From Cacajao melanocephalus (taxonomy: Eukaryota; Chordata; Mammalia; Primates; Pitheciidae): a DNA stretch of 64,000 nucleotides. The notes beneath the pieces were generated by a model. That model saw nothing but the letters and a program-made list of their open reading frames with translations, did not search any database and had not been told where the DNA came from. Shown one piece after another: positions 32,694 through 53,977 of the stretch (position 1 is the stretch's first letter; the number at the start of each line of letters is the position of its first letter). A program made the translations under genes and the position numbers. The stretch covers positions 114,414-178,413 of the forward strand of contig CAUYLG010048178.1 of assembly GCA_963573385.1 (NCBI GenBank). The letters are read 5' to 3'.

Positions 32694-32941
32694 TTGACGT
32701 TGTTAGAGATAGGGCCTTGCTCTGTCACCAAGGCTGGAATGCAGAGGCATGATCACCGCTCACTGCAGCCTCAACTTCCTGAGCTCATGCAATCCTCCTA
32801 CCTCAGCCTTCGAAGTGACTCGGACCATAGGCACATGCACCACACTTGGCTAATACTTTTTAGAAATGGGGTCTCACTAGGTTGCCCAGGATGCTCTCAA
32901 ACTCCTGGCTCAAGCAATCCACCCACCTCAGCCTCCTAAAG
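32694..32941 (-). repeat. AluJ, truncated
   Basis: Old Alu (CTCAACTTCCTGAGCTCATGC) that stops at CAGCCTCCTAAAG, without the end of its left arm. Confidence 0.87.
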
Positions 32942-33719
32942 ATTTTGTGGAGTTTTTTTTTAATATGAAAAGACATGTTATTATTATTAGTGCATACACC
33001 AGATTGCAGTTTCTCCAATGGCAAATGAGGCACAGGGTAATATTTCTCTTTAATTCCCTGAGAACTCCAATATCATCTGTCTTCTGGAGGATCGTTTCTT
33101 CTGACATCTGTGATACTGTCCACAAGGATGGCAACCATACTTAGCAGTAGAGAACATTTTGCAGAAAATTTAAAAAAAAAAAAAAGAAAAGAAAGAAAAA
33201 ATATATTGGGTGCTGATTCAGAGAAGAAAATGAAAAAGAGAAAAAAGAACATTTTGCTAAGTTGTCCTATTATGGGTTCTCGCTCAAGGTGTTCACTTTT
33301 TTCTTCTCTAGTTTTCAGCACTTGACCATGTGTTTCTTCATTATTATATACAGGATCAGGTCAAGGAATAGGTTTTGTGCATTCATATATAATGTCTATA
33401 AAAGGATGGTAACATGCTATTCTCCTGCCATCAGATGTCAAAGCAAAGTCTATTTTTCAATTATAGTCATCTGGAAAAGAAAAGTACGTAGATTTATGAC
33501 AAACATAATATAAGGCTCTATTCTGGATTGAAAATAAATGATTTCCAGATAGTTATCTTTGATATCACCCATCTTACTGCTGCTGCTGGCATGCAGCAAG
33601 ATGCTTATCAGGTGGTATGAAAAAAGATGCTTCAAAGAGAATCTGCTTTTAAAATCTGCGTCTGGGCACATCAATTTTCATCCCTGCTTAATAGCTCTTC
33701 AACATGAGCCCATCATCTT
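32942..33719. other. AT-rich unclassified stretch
   Basis: An A/G-rich tract lies at 33,165-33,255. No gene or known repeat recognised. Confidence 0.4.
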
Positions 33720-33865
33720 GTCTCCTTATTTTTGTATAGATCTTGAATTATTTTTACTCAGTTGTAATCATGGACATATTTGTAGTCTGCTTTTTTTACT
33801 TAACATTAGCTATAAACTGTTTTCCATGCTGCTGTACATTCTTTGTAATTATCATTTTTACGATT
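33720..33865 (-). repeat. Old L1 piece
   Basis: TTACTTAACATTAGCTATAAAC then TTTTCCATGCTGCTGTACATTC is a reversed old L1 pattern. Confidence 0.55.
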
Positions 33866-33869
33866 TATA

Positions 33870-34165
33870 ATTTTTTTTTTTTTGAGACAGAGTCTCTCTT
33901 TCGCCAGGCGCCAGGTTGGAGTGCAGTGGCACAATCTTGGCTCAATGCAGCCTCTGCCTCACGGCTTCAAGCATTCTTCTGCCTCAGCCTCCTGACTAGC
34001 TGGGACTACAGGCGTGCGCCACTACGCCCAGCTAATTTTTGTATTTTAGTATAGACGGAGTTTCACTATGTTGGCGAGGATGGTCTCGATCTCTTGACCC
34101 CGTGATCTGCCCACCTTGGCCTCCCACAGTGCTGGGATTACAGGCATGAGCCACCATGCCTAGCC
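33870..34165 (-). repeat. AluS with GCCAGGC duplication
   Basis: Full-length. CGCCAGGCGCCAGGTTGG shows a 7-bp insertion also found in the Alu at 54642. Confidence 0.92.
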
Positions 34166-34183
34166 ATTTAATTCTTTTAGTTG

Positions 34184-34464
34184 AATTTTTTTTTTTTTTT
34201 TGAGACAGAGTCTCACTCTGTCATCCACGTTGGAGTGCAATGGCATGATCACAGCTCACTGTAGCCTTGACCTCCCAGGTTCAGGTGATCCACCCACCTC
34301 AGCCTGGCATGTGCCACCAGGCCTGGCTATTTTTTTGTATTTTTTATAGAGAGAGGGTTTCACTATGTTGCCCAGGCTGGTCTCAAAGTCCTTTGCTCAA
34401 GTAATCCTCATGCCTCAGCCTCTCAACGTGTTGGGATTACACTCATGAGCCATCATACCTGGCC
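34184..34464 (-). repeat. Alu
   Basis: Nearly full-length with a short deletion around CAGCCTGGCATGTGCC. Confidence 0.9.
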
Positions 34465-34609
34465 AATTGAGAATATTATATGTCATAATTCATATTCTCT
34501 TGTTGATGGACATGTAAGAGGAAGAAGACACTGGTTAATCATGAGCTCTGTACCAGGTGGTGCCCACCACAGGCTATGTACAGACATTACCTTGTTCGAA
34601 GCTCGCTGT

Positions 34610-35015
34610 CCTACTTAGCTCCAGGCTCTGTTCTAGAGTCTTGGGAACATATCAGCAAATTAAATGGATAAACTGGAGCTTACATTCTAGTCAGGGTCAG
34701 GGTCGGCAGGAGATGTACAATTAAAAGTATACATAATGCTGAAGAATTAAATGTTGAAGGAGTTTAAATTTTGAAAGTGTTTGCTATATATACTTGTCCT
34801 GCATTATTATAAAGAGTTTTCAGCACATTTTTAAAACAAGGATCTATATAATAAGAAAAGTATGTGTTACATTAGAAGATGTCAAATAATATGGAAAAAC
34901 AGCAGAGTAAGGAGGGTAATGGGTACAGGAGGAGGGAGTGTTTTCATTTTAAGTAGAGTAGTTGGGGTAAATCACACCAAGAAGTTAACATTTGAACAAA
35001 GATTTGATGAGAGCA
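34610..35015 (-). repeat. L2 LINE
   Basis: Reversed L2: CTCTGTTCTAGAGTCTTGG, GGAGCTTACATTCTAGTC and AACATTTGAACAAAGATTTG. Confidence 0.75.
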
Positions 35016-35175
35016 ATCCCTGAATAACACATGAACAAATAAAATGACTTTTATGATACATTCTAACCATGCCATTAGGAGCCAGGCATTGGAAGGACTA
35101 AGATCCCAAGAGGGGCTGGTGAAACTTGTATATATTTACGTCATTGGCTAAAATATACATCAGCCCAGTTCTTTA

Positions 35176-35316
35176 TTTTATTTATTTATTTGTTTTTATA
35201 AAGATGGGGTTTCACCATGTTGGTCAGGCCAGTCTTGAACTCCCGACATCAGGTGATCTGCCCGTTTTGGCTTCCAAAGTGCTTGGATTACAGGCGTGAG
35301 CCACCACGCCCAGCCA
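35176..35316 (-). repeat. Left-arm-only Alu
   Basis: One S-type arm with an A-rich tail, flanked by exact CAGCCCAGTTCTTT copies at about 35161 and 35318. A separate insertion of a one-arm Alu RNA. Confidence 0.9.
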
Positions 35317-35344
35317 GTCAGCCCAGTTCTTTTGTGAAGCATTA

Positions 35345-35478
35345 TGTCGATTCACACAGCCATTTAAAATATTAATGTCTTTTGACCTGGTAATCCCACT
35401 CCTGGGAATTTTTCCTAAGGAAATTTTTGCAAAGAAGAGAAAAAGCTCTATGTGGAAAGATCACTGCAGCAGTATCCA
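35345..35478 (+). repeat. L1 piece
   Basis: GACCTGGTAATCCCACTCCTGG, then CTAAGGAAATTTTTGC matches the L1 ORF2 3' region. Confidence 0.7.
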
Positions 35479-35588
35479 TTTGTCTTAGGTCTAACCTTAG
35501 TCAAGTTTATTTCTCACAGTTCTGAGGTTGGAGTCTGAGATTTGGGGGCCAGCAGGGTTCGGTTCTGGGAGAAAGCCCTCTTCTGGGT

Positions 35589-35964
35589 TAGTCCATTCTC
35601 ACACTGCTAAAAGAACATACTGGAGACTGGGTAATTTATAAAGGGAAGAGGTTTAATTGGCTCACAGTTCAGCATGGCTTGGGAGGCCTCAGGAAACTTA
35701 GAATCATGGCAGAAGGGGAAGCAAACATGTTCTTCACAGGGCAGCAGGAAGGAGAAGAATGAAAGCCGATTGAAGGGGGAAGCCCCTTATAAAACCACCA
35801 GATCTCATGAGAACTTACTATCACAAGAATAGCATGGGGGAAACTGCCCCCATGATTCAGTTACCTCCCATTGGGCCCTTCCCACCACACATGGGGATTA
35901 TGGGAACTACAATTCAAGATGAGACTTAGGTTGGGACACAGTCAAACCATGTCACCAACTGTCC
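35589..35964 (-). mobile_element. THE1-type solo LTR
   Basis: Minus strand begins TGACATGGTTTGACTGTGTCC. TAAAACCACCAGATCTCATGAG and AACTGCCCCCATGATTCAG on the plus strand are THE1 marks. About 375 bp; no internal part. Confidence 0.9.
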
Positions 35965-36017
35965 ACTTCTCATTGTATCCTCACATGGCAGAAGAAAACT
36001 AGCTAGATCTCTGGCCT

Positions 36018-36313
<296 letters not shown>

Positions 36314-36504
36314 TCTGGCCCCTTTTTGCAAGGGCACTAATCCCATTGATAAAGGCTCTACTCTCATGATCTAGTTACCTCCCCAAAGTTCCACCTTCAT
36401 ATATCATCACATCAGGATTAGTGTTTCAACATACATGGTTTAAAGGGATACAAACACATAGTCCATTGCACCATCAAAGAAAGAAAGTGATGGGCTCAGA
36501 ATGG

Positions 36505-36610
36505 TCTTGGAGTCAGGTGTCAGGGTCTGAAGGCTTGGCTCTATGATCTGCCACTTGGTATCTATGTCGTCTTGGGTTTAGTGACTTGATCTTTCTGAGC
36601 CCATGCCGGC
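36505..36610 (+). repeat. MIR
   Basis: TTGGCTCTATGATCTGCCACTTGG then TTGGGTTTAGTGACTTGATC is the MIR core. Confidence 0.65.
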
Positions 36611-36629
36611 TGTGATGGAAGGAGAGAGG

Positions 36630-36870
36630 TCAGATTGGGAAAGTCCTGGGGGACCAGACTGTGGGGGGTCTTGACTGCTAAGCCAGTGACTCCAGGCTCT
36701 GTGCAATCAGCAGGAGAAACATTACAGGTATTTGATCAGAGCTGTGCATCAGGAAGATTAATGTGATGGTAGCATAGAAGATGAATGGAACGGGGGAGAA
36801 TGCAGAGGCGGGGAGGCCACTTAGGAGGCTTCTGCAGTAGTCTACGTGAGAGGCAATGACTAATTAAATG
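36630..36870 (+). repeat. L2-like repeat containing duplication copy 1
   Basis: Old repeat text (GATTAATGTGATGGTAGC, ACTTAGGAGGCTTCTGCAGTAGTC). 36630-36773 is repeated in direct orientation at 37468-37603. Confidence 0.6.
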
Positions 36871-36939
36871 AAACAGCCCAAACTGTGTGAGCACCTTGTG
36901 GGTGATGAGCCATTATCATAAATCTCCAGCTTCCCTATA

Positions 36940-37090
36940 GCATCTTTTTTAAAGTGTACACTGAACAGAAATATTACAGAATAATGCTTTATATTTCTAA
37001 AGCCCTTTGCAGTTCAAAAAGTGCTTTTACGAGCATTATCTCACTTGATCTAGGATGTTTACAAATTGATATTTTGAGGAGTTTTTCCAG
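36940..37090 (-). repeat. MIR-like remnant
   Basis: AAAGCCCTTTGCAGTTC then GAGCATTATCTCACTTGATC is a diverged reversed MIR pattern. Confidence 0.5.
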
Positions 37091-37467
37091 ATACTGAAAT
37101 TGGGCCTATAGATTTATAGTTTTCAGGGCCTACCCTTCTCTCCTCCTCCACTCAGCTTCCTTATGTTCAATCTTCAGGAACTTCATGGTTCTTTATTCCT
37201 TTTCACAACCAAAATAAAAACAGTGCATGCTGAACAACACACCAGGCTCCTTGCTAAGTCCCTCCAAAAGCAGGGAAGTCATCAGTGTGCTGGAGTTGAG
37301 CACATTTGGTTTATTTAATCATTTGTTCATCTTTCTCTGATTGCAGTGGAGTTTCACATGTTTCATCATATGCTGTCCCTGAAATGCTCTGTACACACCA
37401 ATGAGAGCCCACAAGGAGGCCTAGCCTTTGCCTTTCCTCCTTGTCTGACAGAATTAAAGCAGGAAAT

Positions 37468-37603
37468 CATATCGGGAAAGTCCTGTGGGACTAGATTTTG
37501 GAGGAGCTTGACTGCTAAGCGAAGGACTCCAGGCTCTATGCTGTCAGCAAGAAAAACATAGGTATTTGATCAGAGCTGTGCATGAAGGTTAATCCAGCAG
37601 TGA
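37468..37603 (+). repeat. Duplication copy 2
   Basis: Matches 36630-36773 at roughly 80 percent by eye, including GGTATTTGATCAGAGCTGTGC. Confidence 0.75.
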
Positions 37604-39172
37604 CTCCCTCCAGCTTCCCAGTCTCGGGGGTGGGGGGAATGTCTTTTGCTGGAGGCCCCCAAATACCCCCAAGTCACACAGACACAACTCAGCAGACACA
37701 GGACTAGCAATCACCCAGGAGGCCTGCAGCATGGGTCTCCACTGTGATTGAGGCTTCCTAACTCTGGCTTCTTGGGCTTCCAGAGGCACTAATGAGCAGG
37801 GCTGAGCAGTAATTAAGACTGTGCTCTGTTCCACATCACACAGCACAGCTGCAGCTGCCAGGAGGAAGGGGAAGGAGAAAAGACTGTCTTCCCACTCTGA
37901 GCCCACTTGCTCTCCAGGCTCTCCAGTGCAGCAAGGTAAAGCCATGGGTTGAGGTAACAGCTACAGGAGATGGCTGCCCAGGGCTGGGGAAATCGTGTTC
38001 AGATGCCAGCCAGCTGTTGCTGCTCCATCCTGCATCCCAGGTGGGGTGCCAATGGGCCAAGCCATGGTTTTCTCAGAGGTGAAGAGCCCCTGTCTTGCAA
38101 CCAGCCTGGCACGACAGGCCCTGCAGCAGGAAGAGGCTGTGATCTGGCCAGGGAGAGCTGGGTGGAGGGCAAATGTGACACATGAAGGTATGCCCATTGT
38201 CTCCAAGGAGTCTGGGACCTTCTCTGGCTCACATTCCAGAACAGGAGCCTCTCTTGGTGAGGGCCAACTGAAAGAACAAATACTCAGTGAGCAACACGGG
38301 GCCAAGCTCTGGAGGTTCACAGGTCACACTACAAGCCAGTTCATCCATGGAACACACTCTGCAGTGGAGAGGTGGAGGTCCAAACAGAGTCACAACTGCT
38401 ACAGTGATGAGAAAAAGTTCCATGGGGCCACAGTGTTGCCTAGGGTAGATGGAGGACAGCTTCACTTGTATTCTGGCATTTGAGCTGAACCATGATGTAG
38501 AAGAGGGATTCACCAGAAAATACGGTTTTGGCAAAGGGAGTAGAGAACAAAGGCAGGTGGCATGAGATAGTTGGCAGCCAGACATGGTGGGCCTGGCCCA
38601 GAGCATGAGTGGAGTGAGAAGGGAAGGGTTCTAGACAAAGGAACCTAGAGAATCTAGAATTCCAAAGGACCACCAGGAGTTCCAGGCCTGGCAGGAGTAT
38701 CTGACAGGATGACCCACCTTCCCCAGCTTATACCACCTCAGGCGTTGGGCAGATGCTCTGTGACTTCATCAGGATTCCTGGGGAGCAGTGCCAGCCCCAG
38801 ATGCTGAGCTGGGGAGGGGATCACAGAAGAGTCAAGGGACTCACAGAGGGAAGGCAGCTGGAGGAAAGGGGCTTGGCCCTGGACTCTCATCCACTCCTGA
38901 AGCCCATGCAGGGAAACAGTGAATGATGCAGTACCTGTGTCCCGAGGTCCCAGCCTCATGTGAGGCTCTCAGGGTGCCAGCAGCCTTCTGTCGCCTGCCC
39001 ATTGCTCTGGGAGCCACAAGTACCTGCAGGTTTCCAGAACCCAAGGAAGAGGCCAGAGGTTCAGTAATAGCTCTATAGGGGCTGAACTAGAGCGTGATGA
39101 CCACTCCCAAAAATACATAACCTGTCTTTCGTCAGAGACAGAAAGGTTCGAGTCTCAAAAATGCTGGATCTT
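37604..39172. other. Repeat-poor intergenic stretch
   Basis: No gene recognised. Overlapping frames of 60 to 162 codons occur on both strands, none with a familiar protein pattern. The longest repeat-free block in the window together with 40.3-42.0 kb. Confidence 0.5.
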
Positions 39173-39467
39173 GGCTGGAGGTGGTGGCTCACACCTGTAA
39201 TCCCAGCACTTTGGGAGGCCGAGGCAAGCGGATCACTTGAGGTCAGGAGTTTGAAACCAGCCTGGCCAACATAGTAAAACCTTGTCTGTACTTAAAATAC
39301 AAAAATTAGCCAGGCATGGCAGTGGGCACCTGAAATCTCAGCAACTGGGGAGGCTAAGGCAGGAGAATTGCTTGAACCTGGGAGGTGGAGTTTGCATTGA
39401 GCCAAGATGGTACCACTGTACTCCAGCCTGGGCAACAGAGTGAGAATACATCTCAAAAAAAAAAAAG
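39173..39467 (+). repeat. AluS
   Basis: Full-length, ends CATCTCAAAAAAAA. Confidence 0.92.
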
Positions 39468-44461
<4,994 letters not shown>

Positions 44462-44641
44462 AACTAGCCAGGCTTGTAGTCCCAGCAAACTCATGGGGCT
44501 GAGGAGGGAGGATAGCTTGAGCCCAGGAGGTTGAGGCTGCAGTAGGCTGTGATAGTGCCACTACACTGTAACCTGGGTGACAGAGCCAGACTGTCTAAAA
44601 AGAAAAAAAAAATGTAAAAGAGAGAGAGAGAAAAAGAAAGC
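44462..44641 (+). repeat. Right-half Alu then (GA)n
   Basis: Old right half (AACTAGCCAGGCTTGTAG to an A-rich tail) followed by AGAGAGAG at 44619-44641. Confidence 0.85.
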
Positions 44642-45321
44642 AGCAATGCCTGTAGCATAAATAACCCCTCATAAAGATGCTTATCTAACCTCCCCAGTGA
44701 TCATGAAACTTGCAAGAAAGTCTGAGGTATGACCTAGCTGCACATGTGTTCCCCTAAAAACTTGCTATACAAAGGATACTTTCTGGAGGCCGGGCACAGA
44801 AATTGACCATTTCATGACCACCCAAAATATGGCTTCTGTGCATAAGTTCCTATTAAATATTTCTTTCTGAGAAACTAGATTTCTCAGGCTCTTTCTCTGG
44901 CCCCTCATCTCTCTTGGCCTTTAGGGGTAGGTTTGCATAGACCTGCTCACTGCAGAGCATCCTCCTACAATGTGGTATTTCAGAGAGGTATGACCATTGC
45001 AGAATGTAGTTTTACACTCTGTCCTAAGTACATTTCCACTATTAATTCCCAGAATTGTAACTTTTTTTGCAGCACATAACACTGCTGACTCCATTGAACT
45101 AAGACCCTGAACACTTGTTGTTTGGGGTTTTCCGTACCACTTTCCCCCTTTCTTCAGGTAACAGCAATCCCTTTCCACTTCCTAATTCTAATATGGTTCT
45201 GGTGGGACTGTTAACCACAGTATCCTGTACCCCTAACCATAGATCTTGCCCTGGTCATAGTCACTGCTCCAGCCATGAGCATGTGACCCAGGTCAAGCCA
45301 ATCAGAGTCCTTCCCCTGGAA
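44642..45321. other. Non-repetitive intergenic stretch
   Basis: No gene recognised. Confidence 0.42.
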
Positions 45322-45616
45322 TTTATTTATTTAGACAGGGTCTTGCTCTGTCACCCAGGATAGAGTGCAGTGGGGCAATCATGGCTCACTGTAGCCTCAA
45401 CTTCCTGGGCTCAAGCAATCCTCCCACCTCAGCATCCCGAGTAGCTGGAACTACAGGCATGCACTACCACGCCAGGCTAATTTTTAAAATTTTTGTAGAG
45501 ACAGGGTCTCATTGTGTTGCCCAGGCTGGTCTCAAACTCCTGGGCTCAAATGATCCTCCCATCTGGGCCTCTGAAAGTGCTGGAACTATTAAGCCTAAGC
45601 CACTTTGCCGAGCCCC
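45322..45616 (-). repeat. AluJ
   Basis: Full-length old Alu; CCCCTGGAATTTAT and CCCCTTGGGATTTAT flank it as a decayed target-site duplication. Confidence 0.92.
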
Positions 45617-46739
45617 TTGGGATTTATTGTATGGGGGTTGAAAGCGTTGTCTTTCCTCTGGAGTTCCTAAACTGGAATGATGTCAGCCCAGAGCTCCCTG
45701 TGCTATACCAACACACAGAGTAGGGTCAACAGTGGGAGGAAGAGGAGGCTGAAGATACTGCTGGAATCCTTGGATCCAGCTAACTGAGGCCAGCTCTGTA
45801 TGTCTTAGGCTAGAATTAAGTCTGGCTTGGATTTTTTTTTTTTTTCAATAGCCTTGGAAAACTTTCCAGAGTCTGGCTTCTGTCACTAGAACAAACTAGT
45901 AAATACTCTTCTCTGTCCTCTAGTTGTGTAGTTAATTTTTGATCCCAAATGAAAGATTTCACATTTCTCTGTATTATGTTTAATACTTTGTCCCATCACT
46001 CCAGTCTGGAAAAATTTTAGAATTGTCTCCTTTCCTGTGCACACATACACATATACACAATCCCTCTCACCCACCCCCACCTTTGCTTCCTCCTTCCCTA
46101 CTTACCTGCTAAAGAACTAATTTTTAAAAGTGGATTAGGTCAACATGAAGGGAAAGGAGAGTCAGTCTGGGAAAAGAAAACCTTTACTTTAGGGCAATGT
46201 GTGACACAACACTTGGGACAGAGGAGGTGGAGAGAATGGAGGGAGATGAACATCTCTCTGCCACATGTTGACTAATGGGAACAGTACATTGAGGGCTTAG
46301 GAAAGCCTGGGGCTGGAGGCTAGGGAATCCAGGAGCAGAGCCTCACTACTGCTCCACTCTGCCCTGTAGGAGGTGGTGTAGGGTAGCAGCAGAGAGCTCA
46401 GGCACTGGAGAGCTAGGCTTGGCTCTCCATCCTGGCACCGCCACCTGCTAACCACCCACTACTACCTGCTGGGAGCCTGCAGCTCCCACGACAGACACTC
46501 AGGTGCCACACTTCCCTCCACTGAATGACCAAGCCCCAGTAGTTCTCTTGCAAATGCTCCCATATCCACTTCTCTCTAGCCTTGCCCCCATACCTCATTC
46601 TAAGAGATAGTTATTTAAGAGATAACTAGTATCTCTTAAAGATTTATTTTGTCCCATTCTCTCTCTCCTCACCTTCTGAGAATGGAATCACATGTATATT
46701 AGATTGTTACTGTCCCATAGCTCTTATAGGTTTTGCTTT
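45617..46739. other. Non-repetitive intergenic stretch
   Basis: No gene recognised; a 14-T run lies at about 45832. Confidence 0.42.
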
Positions 46740-46918
46740 GTTGTTTTGCTTTTCCCCCATCCCATATTCTCTTTGTGTTTTAGTTCAGAGGATTTTTATT
46801 GACCTATGTTCAAGTTTACTGGTTCTTCACCTATGCCTACCTACCGAAAGCCTGTGGAAGCAATTCATCTCTAATATCATGTTTTTTATTTCTAGCATTT
46901 CCATTTGAATTTGTTTCT

Positions 46919-47730
<812 letters not shown>

Positions 47731-47736
47731 CTGTAT

Positions 47737-47840
47737 TTTGCAAATTTTTTTTTAAATTTCTTTTTTCTTGTTTTTTTTTCGTTTTTTTCTTATTTATTTT
47801 TTCTTTTTTCTTTTTCCTTTTTCTTTTTTTACTTCCCAGC
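47737..47840. repeat. T-rich low-complexity tract
   Basis: T runs with scattered C, probably grown from an L1 or Alu tail. Confidence 0.85.
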
Positions 47841-49242
47841 TTTTTCCTACTTTCTTCACATGCATTTTGCAATTTTTAAACTAAATGCCCATGGTGTATA
47901 GAGCAGCAGAGACTGAGGTAGATAGTATCTGTGTCTGGGAGTGGGCCTGCCTTTTCTGTCAGCCCGTTGGTCTGGAGGTTGAGTCAGCCTTGTTAGGAGT
48001 CGGGCAGGGTTTGGGTTTGGTTGTGCTCTCATTAACTTCAGTGCACCCCAGGTTTTAAATTCCTTTAGTGGTGGGCTGCTTAGAGTGGGGACTGGGGTGT
48101 TAGGGCTTCCTCAGTGTTGCTGTCCCACCCTCAGTTTTTCAGCCAACAGGAGACTTCCGTTGCTTGTGATCTGGTGCCAGGCTCAGGCAGAACAGGTTTG
48201 ATTCTCTGTTGTCCTGGCCCAGCATCAGTCTCAAACAGGTTCTAGGCAACTGAACTTCGGCAGTGGGCTTTCTCCATGTTTCTGCTTCTCTTCCTCCTGG
48301 CAGCCGAACTCTGCCTTACATCTGTGGTTCATCTGGGATCGGCCAGAGTTCTTGTCCTCCCCACAACACAGTGGACCTTTGCTTGAATCCTCAGCCCAGG
48401 ACAGTTTCCTGCTTCTGCCTCTGGGTAGGGGGTTTCTGCTTCTAGTCCCAGGACCAATGGGTCTTTGCATGTGTTCAAGAAGGGCAAGAAGGTTTTGACA
48501 CCTCATCAGAAGCAGATAAGTTTTACTTTTATTCCTCCCACTGAAGCAAAAGTTTGCTACCCCTTCCCCAGTGGCTTAAGGCTTTTGCTTAAAGGAGAGG
48601 ATTGTGGAAGTTGAAGGTTTTTGCTTTCCACCAGCAGCCGCATGCATGCGTCACCAAGGAAGAACAGTCCCTCCATCTCCTGCCGTGCTCCCACTTTTCC
48701 CATGAACCCCAGGGGAAGCCTGTAGAAGAAAAGTTGCCTTTACATGCAGACTCCCCTGTGTCTGGAATCCTATTCAGCTATTCTAAACTGACACGCTAGG
48801 CCACATGTGGACTTTACAAATTTGTTAACATTTTTATTGTTTTTTTCTTACCCACTTGTAACGACAGTCACATCTTTGCCTAAGTTGGAACAGTTGATCT
48901 GTCACTATCTCTCCTTGGAGGACTTTATTTGGTTGCTTTGTGACCTTGGCTTTTTGATGGGCTCAAGAAAAGTTATGATTTTGTACCTGGCTTTTTCATA
49001 TTGTTAGGATAGGAGGGACATTTTCCTGCAGTATTCTACATCCTAAGTGGAAAAAGTTCTCAAGTACTATTATGTCTTTCTTAGACAACTGCAACCACCT
49101 CACAGCTTGGTCTCCTGCATCCGGTTTTGCCCTCTCCATACTGTAGCCAGTGTAAGTATTAAATTCTGCAACCATCACAAACTAGAGGGGGCTGCAAAAT
49201 AAAATACTTAAAAATTACCTACTTAAAACCTGACACTTAGCT

Positions 49243-49790
49243 TATGGTGCATTGGTTATCTATTGCTGAATAACAAATCAACCCAAAACTTACTGACTTA
49301 AACCATGACATTTATTTTGTTCAGGAATCTGTAGGTCTTTGCAGGAACAGCTTGTCTCTGTACTACCTGGTGTCAGCTGGGACAGCTTAAAAGCTGGGGG
49401 ATTAAATCACTTGAATCACTTACTTATATGTCTGATGCCTGGGGTGGGAAGACTCAAACAGCTGGGACTCCCTGGTCTTCTCTCTCCCTCTGTGGCCGAC
49501 TTCTTACATGCTGGCTCAGAATTACCAATTAGCATGCTGAGAGATAGAGACCCTGGGTGGAGTGCTTTTATGACCTTGCCTCAAAAGTCCCATTATTTGT
49601 GCTGTACTCTATTAGCAAGGTAGTCACATAGGTCTTCCCAGGTTCAAAGGGAGGGAATATTGACCCAACATTTCAGTGGAGGAGTGTCCACACCACACTG
49701 GAACATGAATGTGTGGGATGGGATACACTGATTTGGCCATCTTTGGAAAATACAATCTGCCATACATGATTCTACTTGGTCTGCAGCAGT
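49243..49790. repeat. Old interspersed repeat, same family as 22.2 kb
   Basis: TATTGCTGAATAACAAATCAACCC, AACTTACTGACTTAAACC and TTGGCCATCTTTGGAAAATAC. Confidence 0.55.
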
Positions 49791-49924
49791 GAAAAATTGA
49801 TAACAAAAATTGAAGTAGAAAATAAAAACAAAAACCATTTCACTTAGACATGTATCACTGCCAAGTGTGAATAACTTGTCCACCCTCAATCACTTTAATT
49901 ATGGCAAACCCCTGGCAGCCATAA

Positions 49925-50840
<916 letters not shown>

Positions 50841-51763
50841 TTATCTTGAGTCTTATAACTGAAGTAGGGCCAAAGCTGGTTGGGATAATTTAGAATTTTC
50901 AAGAAAATCTTGCCTGCTTCATATGGCTAGGGCTGTTCTCAGCCTTGGAGGACTTCTTCCAAAGCAGGGCCAGGGAGTGGTCTTCCAGCAATGGTCCTGG
51001 TAGGCAGGTCTGCCTGGGAGGGTGCACCTCGGCCATAGCTGGCAGGACATTTGTTTACTTGCTGTGCCTACAGCCAGGGCCTATTTCTGGATCAGACACT
51101 GGACTCATGCCTGTGTCACTCCAGCTCTGATCTTGCCTGGCACTGGGTGATGAGCACGGGTATGTGCAGGGAGAGAACAGTGGCAGTCACTTAGTTTATC
51201 TGCCTGGCTCCAGCCCAGCCTTCTCTGGGTGTACCAAGTCATTACAGCTTGGCCCCTGTTGATTACCCTCCCCTGGCTCTAAGGCTTAGCACTAAATATT
51301 GCTCCATTTGCTCTAACTTGCTACCTGCCTGTTTCACTAAGAAGGAGGAAGGAAGAAAGCTAGGGGTGAAAAGTAAGACTCTACCAACTTATAAATCTTA
51401 CCGAGTTGAGGAAGCCCTAACTGGAGTGCCTTGGAGTTTTCAGGGTCAAAGGAAACAGATCAGCATTTTGGGCCAAAACTATTTTTTCCTATGGTTAGTC
51501 TAATCACTAAAAAGGAACTGGAACATGAAGAGGTCACTTGACTTATTTATGACCATTCAGTAAGCCACAAGACAGATAAAGACGGCACCCAAGATTCTCA
51601 GTTTCAAATTAAGTGCCACTTCACTCACCTAAGATAAATCTATATTAACAAGTTAGCTTTGGGATCCAAGGTCAAATATGGTTTTGATAAAGGGACTTGC
51701 ACCTTCTTTTAGAGCCATTGTTTAAGCTGTCACCTCTAAATCAATCAAGGAACTACAGTTACA
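50841..51763. other. Non-repetitive intergenic stretch
   Basis: No gene recognised. Confidence 0.45.
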
Positions 51764-52062
<299 letters not shown>

Positions 52063-52488
52063 CTATAGTTACAATTCACTGGGTTCCCTTCCGTGGAGTG
52101 GTGCCTCTATTGCAGAGCTCCTCTCACACCTTACCCAGGTTTACACATAGGCTAGAAACCGCTCAGTCTTACAACTCCGTTTCAGTTCCTCTAAAGCAAT
52201 TCTCCACCCTCTCATATTCCAGTTTCTGTTTCTGAGGTAGAAAATGAGAAGTAGGGAAAAGGCAAAGCTAGAATCTTGCCTGAATGACAGAAACTCCATT
52301 TTCGGGTACAGAAACATTCTCTTATTGTCCCATGATCTGCACTTTGGGAGAGTGTTTTGGGACCTCATTGCTTTTTTTTTTTCTTAAATTGTTGTTTCTG
52401 AGGAAGAATAATTTTTGTTTGTTTGTTTATCATGCAGGGAGAAGAAAAATCTTAGTTTTTCTTTCTTTTAAAAAAATCTATCCTGGGT
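52063..52488. other. Non-repetitive intergenic stretch
   Basis: Nothing recognised; a GTTT run lies at about 52413-52428. Confidence 0.42.
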
Positions 52489-52867
<379 letters not shown>

Positions 52868-52979
52868 CTAGACCAGGGCTGGATGACCAACATTACTTTG
52901 GCTTCCTCTATGTGCCCAGGGACTACAGAGAGCCACTCTCTGTGTCACACATATCCTTCCAATAAAAAGCAGTAGGCAG

Positions 52980-53521
<542 letters not shown>

Positions 53522-53525
53522 GTTA

Positions 53526-53865
<340 letters not shown>

Positions 53866-53977
53866 TATATCTGAATATTACAATTAAAATATTCATATCA
53901 CTAAGCAAGTATATGGAACCACCTAGTTCGTTCCTATACTTTTGGGCAACGAAAATATTTGATTTAGAAATGAGCAA

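Noticed and set aside
37995..38483. 162-codon open frame on the plus strand
   Set aside because: Several other frames in the same stretch are also open on both strands; no recognisable protein.
44786..44798. GGCCGGGCACAGA, like the start of an Alu
   Set aside because: Only about 13 bases, with no Alu body following.
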